A DNA stretch of 51,509 nucleotides from Sphingomonas canadensis (GTDB taxonomy: Bacteria > Pseudomonadota > Alphaproteobacteria > Sphingomonadales > Sphingomonadaceae): contig NZ_JAPDRA010000017.1 in NCBI RefSeq assembly GCF_026013525.1, positions 1-51,509 on the forward strand. Reading direction: 5' to 3'. Within the stretch, counting starts at the first letter, position 1. Every line of letters starts with the position of its first letter. Below are positions 8,059 through 16,280 of the stretch, one piece after another. The notes under the pieces were generated by a model that had not been told where the DNA came from, ran no database searches, and worked only from the letters and a program-made list of their open reading frames with translations. The translations under genes were made by a program, and so were the position numbers.

Positions 8059-8889
8059 ATGCGATTGAGATCATTGCTCTTCGTCCCCGGCGACCGGCCG
8101 GAGCGGTTTCCCAAGGCGGCGGCCAGCGGCGCGGACGCGCTGATCCTGGACCTGGAGGATTCGGTCGCGCCGGAGAAGAAAGCCGGGGCGCGGCAGGCGG
8201 TTGCGGCGTGGCTGGCGCAGCCGCGGGAGACGCCCTGCTTCGTGCGGGTGAATCCAACCGGATCGGAACATGCCGACGCCGATGTTGATGTCCTGCGCCG
8301 GATTCTGCCCGACGGGATCGTGCTGCCCAAATCGATCGACGCCGGATCGGTGCGCGCGCTGGCGGAGCGGCTGGGCGAGGGCTGCCCGCCGATCCTGCCG
8401 ATCGCGAGCGAGACGCCGGCCGCGGTGTTCGGCCTGGGCAGCTATGGCGCGGCGGCGGCGCTGCTGGCCGGACTGACCTGGGGCGCGGAGGACCTGCCCG
8501 CCGCGATCGGCGCGGCCACCGCGCGCAACCCCGACGGCAGCTATACGGCGCCCTATGAGGTCGTCCGGTCGCTGGTGCTGTTCGGCGCGCATGCGGCGGG
8601 GGTGGCGGCGATCGAGACCGTCTTCCCCGACATCGCCGACGCGGACGGGCTGGCCGCCTATGTCGCGCGGGGGCGGCGAGACGGGTTCACGGGGATGATG
8701 GCGATCCACCCGGCGCAGGTGGCGGCGATCAACGCGGGCTTCACCCCGGGCGAGGCGGAGATCGCCCATGCCCGCGCGGTGGTGGCGGCCTTTGCCGCGA
8801 ACCCCGGCGCCGGGGTGCTCAAGCTGGACGGCAAGATGATCGACCAGCCGCACCTGAAGCAGGCGCAGCGGCTGCTGGCGCGGGTTTAG
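8059..8889 (+). CDS. HpcH/HpaI aldolase family CoA-ester lyase (CitE-like)
   Basis: This 276-aa TIM-barrel protein begins 'MRLRSLLFVPGDRPERFPKA', the standard CitE/citramalyl-CoA lyase opening. It has 'ADALILDLEDSVAPEKKAGAR' (metal-binding Asp/Glu), 'VRVNP', 'LPKS', 'ETPAAVFGL', 'LTWGAEDLPAAIGA' and 'GFTGMMAIHPAQVAAIN'. Family members cleave citramalyl-CoA, malyl-CoA or related esters to acetyl-CoA plus an oxoacid. It is transcribed divergently from the MaoC/thiolase pair across about 130 bp, so shared regulation is plausible. The ATG at 8059 follows GAGGCGG, and the longer open frame upstream lacks family similarity. Confidence 0.88.
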   Translation: MRLRSLLFVPGDRPERFPKAAASGADALILDLEDSVAPEKKAGARQAVAAWLAQPRETPCFVRVNPTGSEHADADVDVLRRILPDGIVLPKSIDAGSVRALAERLGEGCPPILPIASETPAAVFGLGSYGAAAALLAGLTWGAEDLPAAIGAATARNPDGSYTAPYEVVRSLVLFGAHAAGVAAIETVFPDIADADGLAAYVARGRRDGFTGMMAIHPAQVAAINAGFTPGEAEIAHARAVVAAFAANPGAGVLKLDGKMIDQPHLKQAQRLLARV

Positions 8890-8944
8890 GGCGGGATGCC
8901 CGGCCGCCAGAAGCACGGTCCCGAACCTCGGCTTACCAGGTGTG

Positions 8945-9073
8945 GTGTCCCCAGAATTCGTGGCCGCTGGTGTGACGGATCGGCTTTGGGAGATCGGTGA
9001 CATCGTGGCGCTCGTTGAGGAAGCGGAGCCGGGGCCGAAGAAGCACGGGCCTTACAAGAAGCGGGAAGCGTGA
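8945..9073 (+). pseudogene. C-terminal remnant of an IS transposase
   Basis: An in-frame stretch of about 42 codons ends at the TGA at 9071-9073 with 'GVTDRLWEIGDIVALVEEAE' and 'GPKKHGPYKKR'. This is the usual tail of IS1-like or related transposases in alphaproteobacteria ('..AAGV.D.LW...DIVALIE...KRGPYKKR'). Nothing of the catalytic part is present. It is a decayed IS scar downstream of the lyase gene. Confidence 0.55.
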
Positions 9074-9106
9074 TATGCTCATGACGCAATTGTGTCCGGG
9101 GGCATT

Positions 9107-9481
9107 ATGAATCGACCAGCGATTTGCATCTGCGCTGCGTTTCTATTCGGCACGGCGTCGTGCTCTCAAGAGCAGAGCATTACGAAATCTAATGAATCCG
9201 GGGCAAGTACAACGGGTCAGACCGTCGCAACAACTGATCCTTTTGTCGGCGAATGGTTTTCGCCCAGGGCGGGTCTTCGGATTGCCATTTCCCGGGACGG
9301 CTCTGGCTATTTCATCCAAGGCCACGGAACCACCACCGATTCCCGGGATGGCGGCTTCCCGGCAACGAAGGTCGATGGGCGGCTACAAACCAACACCCCG
9401 TATGGCGACATCACCTATCGTGAAAGCGCCGACCGAATTTACTGGACCGGGTCGGAGTTCGTCCGTCAAAATTCAAACTGA
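9107..9481 (+). CDS. Small exported lipoprotein-like protein of unknown function
   Basis: This 124-aa protein has an N-terminal signal (MNRPAICICAAFLFGTASC) ending in a plausible lipobox Cys at residue 19, then a Ser/Thr-rich spacer and a compact domain: 'DPFVGEWFSPRAGLRIAISR', 'GSGYFIQGHG', 'YRESADRIYW'. This suggests a small beta-rich fold of the kind seen in lipoproteins that read as 'GxWxxxxG..I.I'. GGGGG upstream can serve as the ribosome site; the in-frame Met five codons earlier is less likely. No function is recognised. Confidence 0.6.
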   Translation: MNRPAICICAAFLFGTASCSQEQSITKSNESGASTTGQTVATTDPFVGEWFSPRAGLRIAISRDGSGYFIQGHGTTTDSRDGGFPATKVDGRLQTNTPYGDITYRESADRIYWTGSEFVRQNSN

Positions 9482-9616
9482 CCCGCTACCGCCAATTAGG
9501 TATTTTGTACCTGGAATTTCCCCGGAACTTCAGTGTCGCCGGAATTTCATGCCGGGACTTTGCTCGGCGACCGGTTGTATATTGGGACGGAGACTCGGAG
9601 GGCAAGGGACCGAACT

Positions 9617-9919
9617 ATGCGACGTGCTGTGCCAGTCGCCGCCGCGCTCCTGATGCTTACGGCATGCGGCCAGGCGGGAAAATGTGCGTCGATTCCCCTC
9701 GATACGAGTGGGCCGATAGAGGCGAATGTCAGCACTTACGAGGGTGCGCGTGATCCGGGCCAGAATCCGCAGGGTGTAGCCGGCGGGGTGCTGCTGTCGC
9801 GGCGCGGGCCGCAGCCCCGCCAGCCCAGCACGCATGCTGCCGACATCGGAGATTTCCTGATTTCGCGAAATCCGCCGCAGCCGGCCCGGCCTAGCATGCG
9901 GGATGGGCCGGACTGCTGA
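9617..9919 (+). CDS. Putative small lipoprotein
   Basis: This 100-aa frame has a clear lipoprotein signal peptide (MRRAVPVAAALLMLTACG, lipobox LTAC with Cys 17). An AAGGGA element lies about 10 bp before the ATG. The mature part (KCASIPLDTSGPIEANVSTY) starts like a real protein, but from about residue 45 it becomes Pro/Arg/Gly-rich and low in character. The second half could follow a frameshift in an older gene. It is isolated, next to the large minus-strand operon. I do not recognise a family. Confidence 0.42.
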   Translation: MRRAVPVAAALLMLTACGQAGKCASIPLDTSGPIEANVSTYEGARDPGQNPQGVAGGVLLSRRGPQPRQPSTHAADIGDFLISRNPPQPARPSMRDGPDC

Positions 9920-9965
9920 ATGGGGCCGGGATCGGTGCGCTTGGGGCGCTGAGCCCGCACCGGGC

Positions 9966-11408
9966 TCAGGCGGCCGAGGTGGTGCCTGGGCGGATGCGGC
10001 CGGTGCGTTCCTGGCGGGTGAGCGCGGTGGTGACGTGGGGCGCCACGACCTCTCCCTTCACCAGCTTCTTGTCGAACAGCAGCAGCGTGGGGCTGAACGA
10101 CAGGCCCAGATCGGCGCGGGCGACCAGGAAATCGGCGTTGTCGGCGCTGAGGCGGAGCTGGAGCTTGCTGTGCGGGCGGCGCTCGTAGAGGCGGGGGATC
10201 GCCACCTCGCCGATTTCCACCGGCTCGCCGCCGCGCACCTGGGGATCAGCGGCGAAGATGCCCATCGAATCGAGATAGAGCGTCGGGAAATCGGCCGGGC
10301 GATCGAGCGTGGGCAGCAGCGGCGCCCCCGGCTCCACCAGCGGCACGCGGGTCTCATGGTCGCGCGGCACGCGGGCGCGCGCGGGCAGGTCCGCATGGAT
10401 GCGCGAGCGGGTGCGCAGCAGGCCGTGGACCACCGGCTGCACCAGCTCCAGCGCCGCCGCCGAGGATGCCGCCGCCACGATCCGCGCGGCCGGGGCAAAG
10501 GCCTCGAAATGCCGCTGCATGGCGGTGGCCCATTCGCCCTGGAGATGGATCCAGCTTATCATCTGGGGCTGGATCATCCCCAGCTCCAGGATCGCGCCGA
10601 CCTGTTTCATCACCCGCTCGACGATCTCCTGCCGCTCCTCGCGCGGGAGGAACAGCGGCGCGGGCGTGCCGAAACGGTTGGGGACGAGCGCATAGCCGCC
10701 GGCCTCCGCATTCCATTGCGGCAGCGTTTCGCGCAGCATCTCCTGCACGGCGCGGCTGCCCGCCTCGTCGCCCATGCGGTGGAGCAGGCGATCGATGATG
10801 CGGTCGCCCGCCCAGTTGGCGGAAAGATCGCGGCTCTGCTCCAGCACCGGCCCCTCGGCGCCCGAGCGGAACAGGTTGAGGCGGAGCTGGTTGGCGTCGA
10901 ACTGGATCAGCAGGTGGCGCTGGCCGATGTCGGAGGCGTCCACCACCAGCCGGCCGATGTCGATCAGCTCCACCTCTGCCGCGCCCGCCAGATGGCCGGC
11001 GGCCATCAGCGCGCGGCGATCCTCTTCGCTGAGGCCCGAGGGGGTGATGAGGCACAGGCCGACCACCGGCTGCCCCGATCCGCGCTCGGCGGCCTGGATC
11101 GCGCGGCGGAACAGCACCGCGAACAGATCGCGCCCGCTCCATATCTGGCCGGTGGTGGGATGTTCCACCCGCGCCTCGGCCACGCCGCCCGGCTGGGCGT
11201 TCCACAAGAGTCCGTTGGGGTTGGCGGAGGCGGTGCGGCGCGCGCGGCGGCCGATCTCCGGCCCCAGCGCATCGACAAACACCGCGGGATCGAGGTTCGA
11301 ATCGTCGGGCGGATCGTCGAGCCCGCGCAGCAGCGCGCGCACGCCGTCCGCGGTCTGCACGACCCCGCGGAAGGGCGCCGCGGCGATGAAGAGCGCAAGC
11401 GTCGCCAT
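9966..11408 (-). CDS. Conserved protein with weak Hsp70/actin-like features
   Basis: In this 480-aa soluble protein part of the middle resembles the Hsp70 nucleotide-binding fold. The block 'LCLITPSGLSEEDRRALMAA' then 'GHLAG' parallels 'VTVPAYFNDSQRQATKDAG.IAG', and 'HLLIQFDANQLRLNLFR' sits where the second phosphate strand would be. The N-terminal DxGTT phosphate-1 motif is missing, so ATPase activity is doubtful. The start overlaps the stop of the preceding membrane-protein gene (TGATG), so the two are co-translated. It diverges from the coiled-coil/phosphatase/kinase operon. I infer a chaperone-like or scaffold role in that system; this is a hypothesis, not a domain assignment. Confidence 0.55.
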   Translation of the reverse strand: MATLALFIAAAPFRGVVQTADGVRALLRGLDDPPDDSNLDPAVFVDALGPEIGRRARRTASANPNGLLWNAQPGGVAEARVEHPTTGQIWSGRDLFAVLFRRAIQAAERGSGQPVVGLCLITPSGLSEEDRRALMAAGHLAGAAEVELIDIGRLVVDASDIGQRHLLIQFDANQLRLNLFRSGAEGPVLEQSRDLSANWAGDRIIDRLLHRMGDEAGSRAVQEMLRETLPQWNAEAGGYALVPNRFGTPAPLFLPREERQEIVERVMKQVGAILELGMIQPQMISWIHLQGEWATAMQRHFEAFAPAARIVAAASSAAALELVQPVVHGLLRTRSRIHADLPARARVPRDHETRVPLVEPGAPLLPTLDRPADFPTLYLDSMGIFAADPQVRGGEPVEIGEVAIPRLYERRPHSKLQLRLSADNADFLVARADLGLSFSPTLLLFDKKLVKGEVVAPHVTTALTRQERTGRIRPGTTSAA

Positions 11409-13423
11409 CAGCCGGCCACCGCCGCGGCATATTCGGCCGCGAAATCGTCGCCGATCTTGCCCGCCAGCGCGCGCGCCTGGGCATCCAGATCGCGGCGGCC
11501 GAGCGGCGTCAGCTCACGCGGGGGCGGCGGCGCGACCGGGCCGCGCAACGCCTCCAGCCGGGTGCGTAGCGACGCCTGGAGCCGGGCCAGCGCGGCATCG
11601 ATGGCATCGGCCTGATCGTTCAGGCGCGTTTCCAGCGCGCTGAGCTGGTCCTTCACCAGCCGGTCGAGGAAGGCGGAGAGGCGGTTGCGCAGCTCCTCCA
11701 GCTTCGCCTCGACGCGATCGGCGAACTGGATGCGCTCCTTGCGCGGCTGGGAATAGATGTTGAAGAACAGGCCGAAGACGATCAGCCCGAGCATGATGTA
11801 GCTGAGCCAGTTGCTGCGCAGCCCGTCCTCGATCGCGCACCACAGCTCATAGCCGCGCGCGGGCTCCTTCGACAGTTCCGACGCGCGCTGGCAGATCGTA
11901 TCCTGGCGCAGGAAGCGCAGGCCGATCAGCAGCAGGAAATAGACGCCGAAGATCGCGCTGCGCGCCTCGGTCAGCCGGCCGACGAAGCCCTTGCGCTCGC
12001 GCTCGATACGGAAGGCGCGGACCTCGCTCTGGCCGAAGGCGCTGAACGCCTTGGCCGCGGTTTCCTTGATCTGCTGGGCGAGCTGGGAATCGGGCAGCGC
12101 CCCGCCGGGCGGCGGGGGGCGGTTGATCAGGAAGCTGTCGAAATGCGTGCGCTGCATCATGTGCCCGCGCAGGATCGCGCTGATGCCGCCGCTCGCGGGC
12201 TCGAACGTCAGATCGGCGTCGGCGAGCGCGCGGTTGAAATCGGCGATGGCGTCCGACGCCGCCTTTCCGATCGCGCGGACGGTGCCGTATTCGACGTCCT
12301 TGAGCGCGTTCTGGAGCACCTCCGGGCGGAGCTGCGCCTCCTGCTTGGCGCTGAACAGCGCGGGCACGTGGCGGAACGGCGTATCGCGCCACCAGTTGCG
12401 CTTGGGATGCGAGGCGACGAGCTCGCTCAGCTCCTCGTCCGGCGCCTGTTCGAGCTGCTGCACCAGATGGGCGAAGGATTCCGGCGTGCCGATCTCCAGC
12501 AGCACGGCGGGATCGAAGCCGGCGCGCGACTGGCGCAGTGCGGCGACGACCTGTTTCACATCGGTGCCGATCTCGGTCCGCGCGGCGCCGACCGCATCGA
12601 CCTCGACCAGCAGCCGTTCCTCCTCGCTGCGGCTGGCGCGCGCGGTTTCGGAGGTGCTGTTCTCGTCGCTGCGCTGGTTGATCGTCGCGTCCTCGCCCTG
12701 AACCGCGGCGGCGAGATCGGCGAGATCCTGCGACAGCATCGCCAGGCGGAGCGAGGGGATGACTTGCACCGGCAGCGCGCGTTCCAGGATCGCGGCGAGC
12801 GGCGCATCCTCCGCCACGTCGAGCACATAGCTGCGCTGGCGGCCGCGCGGGGCGGGGGGATTGGCATCGCCTCCGCCGCGCCGCACGGTCACCGTACCGA
12901 GCGGAAGCTGCGCGAACAGCCCGGCGGGGATCGCCGAACCGTCAACGCCGTCGAAATGGAGGAAGCCGGCGCATTCGCGGCGCAGCATCGCACAGACCGG
13001 CCAGTCCGCCGCGAGCGCGGCGGGATCGCGGATCAGGATGATGCGGTGGAGCGTGCCGAGATCATGGGTGATGCGCGTCCAGGGCGTATCCTCGCCCGAT
13101 CGCCGCCGCGGCCCCAGCTCGACCACCGGCTCGTCGATCTGGGCGACGGCGCGGGCGGCATCGGGGGCGATGGCGGCAAGCTGGTCCCCGGCCAGCACGG
13201 CGAGGGCGAGCGGCGCGCGCTTGCCGCGATCGAGCACCCAATCGAGCCAGTGGCGATAGGCGCGCTGGACCCGCGCCTCATCGACGTCGGCGACCAGCTT
13301 GCGCACCTGCAGGAGCGTCTTTTCGACCTCTGGCGTGTTCGAAATGGCGGAGCGCGGCGCGAGCGCGCGGGCGGCCGGGCGTGGTGCCGGAGCGGGCGTA
13401 TTGCTGGCTCCGTCTGCCGCCAT
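11408..13423 (-). CDS. Large two-TM coiled-coil membrane protein of unknown function
   Basis: In this 671-aa protein an N-terminal Ala/Pro-rich tail (residues 1-25) precedes a long soluble region. Two membrane segments follow at about residues 500-522 (SAIFGVYFLLLIGLRFL) and 560-580 (WLSYIMLGLIVFGLFFNIYS). A C-terminal coiled coil (about 590-645, FADRVEAKLEELRNRLSAFL, then LSALETRLNDQADAIDAAL) completes it. The short loop between the TMs contains Cys residues and is probably periplasmic, leaving both ends cytoplasmic. No nucleotide-binding motif is seen. It shares a promoter region with the four plus-strand helical proteins and is coupled to the Hsp70-like gene, so it may anchor their assembly at the inner membrane. 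Confidence 0.6.
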   Translation of the reverse strand: MAADGASNTPAPAPRPAARALAPRSAISNTPEVEKTLLQVRKLVADVDEARVQRAYRHWLDWVLDRGKRAPLALAVLAGDQLAAIAPDAARAVAQIDEPVVELGPRRRSGEDTPWTRITHDLGTLHRIILIRDPAALAADWPVCAMLRRECAGFLHFDGVDGSAIPAGLFAQLPLGTVTVRRGGGDANPPAPRGRQRSYVLDVAEDAPLAAILERALPVQVIPSLRLAMLSQDLADLAAAVQGEDATINQRSDENSTSETARASRSEEERLLVEVDAVGAARTEIGTDVKQVVAALRQSRAGFDPAVLLEIGTPESFAHLVQQLEQAPDEELSELVASHPKRNWWRDTPFRHVPALFSAKQEAQLRPEVLQNALKDVEYGTVRAIGKAASDAIADFNRALADADLTFEPASGGISAILRGHMMQRTHFDSFLINRPPPPGGALPDSQLAQQIKETAAKAFSAFGQSEVRAFRIERERKGFVGRLTEARSAIFGVYFLLLIGLRFLRQDTICQRASELSKEPARGYELWCAIEDGLRSNWLSYIMLGLIVFGLFFNIYSQPRKERIQFADRVEAKLEELRNRLSAFLDRLVKDQLSALETRLNDQADAIDAALARLQASLRTRLEALRGPVAPPPPRELTPLGRRDLDAQARALAGKIGDDFAAEYAAAVAG

Positions 13424-13536
13424 GCCGGGGACTATGGAAAGCCGTTACGGGTTCAGTCAAGGTTCAAATTCGACTCGACAGGTTGGGCGAACGGGACCTA
13501 GCGTTGGCGAAACGGTTCCTTTCAGGCGGGGGATTC
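13424..13536. promoter_or_regulatory. Divergent promoter region of the kinase/coiled-coil operons
   Basis: These 113 bp separate the start of the minus-strand membrane-protein gene (13423) from the GTG of the first plus-strand helical protein (13537). All genes on both sides are packed with overlaps or short gaps, so this is the obvious control region for both operons. I see no clean -35/-10 pair or operator palindrome. GGCGGGGGA just before 13537 supports that GTG as the start. Confidence 0.45.
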
Positions 13537-14376
13537 GTGGCAGAAAACGGGGATTTCGGTACGTCGAACGCGCTCAAGTCGCTCGACGTCGAATTGCAGA
13601 ACCAGGTGGCGGCATCGCTCGCGGAGCTGACTTCGCGGGTCGAGGCGGCGTTCGACGCGGCGCGCGAGCGCATCGCGGCGATGAAGGAATCGGCCACCGA
13701 GATCGTCGACCGTTTCGAGGCGGAGGCGCATCGCGTGACCGAGGCGATCGGCGCGGCGGAGGCGGCGACGCAGGAACGTTCGCTGGCGATGTCCGAGGCC
13801 GAGGCTAGCTTCGCGACGCAGCTTACCGGCAGCGATACCGCACTGGCCGACGGGCTGCGCAGCGCCGACGCCGCGATCACCGACGCCGAGGAGAAGGGCG
13901 AGACGCTGGACAGCGAGGCGCGCGACGCGCTGGCGGCCGCGCTGGAGACGCTGGAGCAGGGGCTGGACCAGCTCCGCGAGCGGATCGACGCGACCTCCCA
14001 GCTCGTCGAGCGCGCGGGCGAGCAGTTCGAGGCGCTGGGCCAGGCGACCGCCGAGCAGGTGAGCGACCTGACCGAGATGCTGCAGCAGCTCGGCGAGCAG
14101 GCGCAGACGCTGCTGGGCGAGGCCGAGGGCGCGGTGCGGGCCGCCGCCGAGGCCGGATCGCAGGCGATGAGCGGCAACGCATCCGGCGCGCTCGACACGA
14201 TCGGCGAGGCGTGCAGCACCGCGATCGACGCGGCCGAGGCGCTGGGCAAGCTCTCCGAATCGCTGGGCGGCGACTTTGGCGACGAGATCGAGCAGGTGAT
14301 CGACGTGATCCGCGAGGTTTCCGAGATCATCGACAAGATACGGCCGGTGCTGGAGCTGGCGGAACAGTTGAGCTGA
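13537..14376 (+). CDS. Ala/Glu-rich helical (coiled-coil) protein 1 of 4
   Basis: This 279-aa protein has no signal peptide or TM and is almost entirely predicted helix. It is rich in Ala, Glu, Gln and Ser with heptad-like spacing ('ASLAELTSRVEAAFDAARER', 'LEQGLDQLRERIDATSQLVE', 'LTEMLQQLGEQAQTLLGEAE'). The last 40 residues form an amphipathic segment (EIEQVIDVIREVSEIIDKIR, then PVLELAEQL). The start is GTG after GGCGGGGGA; longer frames upstream would run through the promoter region. It is the first gene of a plus operon of at least ten genes. The composition suggests a filament, cage or membrane-adherent scaffold, but no family is recognised. Confidence 0.65.
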   Translation: MAENGDFGTSNALKSLDVELQNQVAASLAELTSRVEAAFDAARERIAAMKESATEIVDRFEAEAHRVTEAIGAAEAATQERSLAMSEAEASFATQLTGSDTALADGLRSADAAITDAEEKGETLDSEARDALAAALETLEQGLDQLRERIDATSQLVERAGEQFEALGQATAEQVSDLTEMLQQLGEQAQTLLGEAEGAVRAAAEAGSQAMSGNASGALDTIGEACSTAIDAAEALGKLSESLGGDFGDEIEQVIDVIREVSEIIDKIRPVLELAEQLS

Positions 14377-14386
14377 GGGGGTAGCC

Positions 14387-15328
14387 ATGCCGACCGCGGC
14401 GATCGAGGATCTCAACGACATTCTTGCGCGCATCACCGCCGCCGACGCGGCGATCGACGAGGCGCGCGGCCGCATCGTTTCCGAAGCGGAGGCGATGGCG
14501 GGGCATTTCGCATCCGGGCCATGGGACGAGGAGGCGCCGGAGCCCGACGTCCAGCCGGCGATCGACACCGTGGCCGACGCATCGGACCATGCCGCCGAGG
14601 CGCTGGGCACGCGGCTTTCGGGCGTGGTCGATACCGCGCGCGACGCGGTACACGGCATCGAGCAGGCGATCGCCCAGGCGAGCGAGCAGTGGAATTCGAC
14701 GCTGCACACCGCCGAGGGCGCGACGCGCGAATTCTCCGCCGCGCTGGCCGAACAGACGCAGCAGGTGCAGGAGGCGCTGCGCCAGCTCGACACGCACCTC
14801 CAGTCCGCCGAGGCCACGTGGTCCTCCGCGCATGAGGCGGTGGACGGGCTGGTCGAGCGCTTCGCCACCGAGATCGAGAGCAATTTCGAACGCACGCTGC
14901 GCGAGGCGTGCGATGCCTTCCTGGACGACCTGCACGGCCCGCAGACCGAAGCGGTGGAGCGCCACCTGTCCGACGCGCGCGAGCAGGCGGAATCGGCGCT
15001 GGAGCGGATGAGCCAGGTCGCCGAACAGCTCCTGGCCGATTTCGAGCAGCAGGTGGACGCGGCGGTGCGCGACCTGGGCCAGCATGTCTCGTCCGAGGTG
15101 CAGGAGAAGCTAGAGGCCGCGATGCAGCGGATCATCGAGGCGGCGGTGAAGCGCATCCTGGAGACGATCCTGGAAGCGGTCGCCTCCACCCAGCTCGGCG
15201 CGGCGGTCACCGGGGCGATGTCGCCGGTGCTGCCCGAGCTGATCGCCATCAAGAAGCTGACCGACGTGATCCTGCAGGCGATCCGCATCTGGAAGGATAC
15301 CATCGGCCGCTTCGGCGATCTGTTCTAG
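14387..15328 (+). CDS. Ala/Glu-rich helical (coiled-coil) protein 2 of 4
   Basis: This 313-aa protein starts 10 bp after the preceding stop, behind GAGGGGG. It is a cytoplasmic, helix-dominated protein with long coiled-coil stretches (WNSTLHTAEGATREFSAALA, QTQQVQEALRQLDTHLQSAE, EVQEKLEAAMQRIIEAAVKR). The C-terminus turns hydrophobic and amphipathic (AVTGAMSPVLPELIAIKKLT, then DVILQAIRIWKDTIGRFGDLF). The other three proteins likewise end in a helical hydrophobic segment, so the set looks like one structural family that diverged beyond easy alignment. The tail may bind a membrane or mediate assembly. The function is unknown. Confidence 0.65.
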   Translation: MPTAAIEDLNDILARITAADAAIDEARGRIVSEAEAMAGHFASGPWDEEAPEPDVQPAIDTVADASDHAAEALGTRLSGVVDTARDAVHGIEQAIAQASEQWNSTLHTAEGATREFSAALAEQTQQVQEALRQLDTHLQSAEATWSSAHEAVDGLVERFATEIESNFERTLREACDAFLDDLHGPQTEAVERHLSDAREQAESALERMSQVAEQLLADFEQQVDAAVRDLGQHVSSEVQEKLEAAMQRIIEAAVKRILETILEAVASTQLGAAVTGAMSPVLPELIAIKKLTDVILQAIRIWKDTIGRFGDLF

Positions 15329-15346
15329 TTCAGGGGAGGGCCGGGG

Positions 15347-16270
15347 ATGGCGACCATCGAAGCAGTCCGCGCAGAGGCCGAGGCGCTGGCGCACGACGTG
15401 GAATCGGCGGCGATGCAGGCCGCCGAGCTTGCCGACCTGATCGCGGAGGCCAGCTCCAGCATCGCGATGCTGGAGGAGAAGGCGGCAAGCCTGTTCGCCA
15501 GCGCGGTGGAGCAGCTCCACGGGCTGGAGACCAAGCTGACCGAGCGCGCGGGCGTGATCGCGAGCGGCGCGGGCGAATTGCAGTCGGAGGTGGACGCCAC
15601 CTGCACCGCGATCGAATCCGCCGCGCACGAGACCGAGACCGCGGCCAAGACGCTGGAGGAGGCGATCAACGCCGCCACCGCCGCCGCCGACGAGCTGGAG
15701 CAGGAGGTGCGCGAGACCGCCGACGCGCTGACCCAGGCGGTGCAGGAGTGGGGCGACGCCATCTCCCAGGGCATCCAGGAGCTCGACGGGCGCGTCCGCG
15801 AGGGCGAGCAGTTCATGCAGGAGTTCAGCGCCGCCGTCACCGAGATCGAGCAGCAGTGGAGCCAGTTCGTCGATCAGATGCGCACCGCGCTGGAAGGTCT
15901 GATGAAGGAGGCGGGCGAGAATGTCGCCCAGTATCTCCAGACCGACCTGGGCCAGATCGCGCAGCTTTTCGACCAGAACCTGGACCAGTTGGTCGAGCAA
16001 TATCTGACGCAGCCGCTGAGCGAGCTGCAGCGCGAGGCGATCCAGACGGTCAGCGAGGAGCTGAAGAACCTGGCCGACGAGGCGATCGGCGCGCTGGACG
16101 ATGCGCTGAACGAGGCGATCGACGAGATCGCGGGCGCGCGCGACGACGCCGACGCCAAGCAGCGGCTGGTGCGCGAGCTGGTCGAGAAGCTGCGGCCGAT
16201 CTTCGACGCGGTCGAGGAGCAGAGCGGCGGCATCAAGGCGATCGCGGGCGCGGTCGGTGTGGACATCTGA
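15347..16270 (+). CDS. Ala/Glu-rich helical (coiled-coil) protein 3 of 4
   Basis: This 307-aa protein lies 18 bp after gene 2, with AGGGGAGGG upstream. It is cytoplasmic, without TM, nearly all helix, and strongly acidic. Heptads run from residue 1 to about 270 ('AASLFASAVEQLHGLETKLT', 'AAKTLEEAINAATAAADELE', 'LMKEAGENVAQYLQTDLGQI'). 'LDQLVEQYLTQPLSELQREA' breaks the coil with a Pro. The end (LVRELVEKLRPIFDAVEEQS) recalls the 'IIDKIRPVLELAEQ' tail of protein 1, which supports a shared origin. No enzymatic motif is seen. Confidence 0.65.
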   Translation: MATIEAVRAEAEALAHDVESAAMQAAELADLIAEASSSIAMLEEKAASLFASAVEQLHGLETKLTERAGVIASGAGELQSEVDATCTAIESAAHETETAAKTLEEAINAATAAADELEQEVRETADALTQAVQEWGDAISQGIQELDGRVREGEQFMQEFSAAVTEIEQQWSQFVDQMRTALEGLMKEAGENVAQYLQTDLGQIAQLFDQNLDQLVEQYLTQPLSELQREAIQTVSEELKNLADEAIGALDDALNEAIDEIAGARDDADAKQRLVRELVEKLRPIFDAVEEQSGGIKAIAGAVGVDI

Positions 16271-16280
16271 GGAGGCTGCC

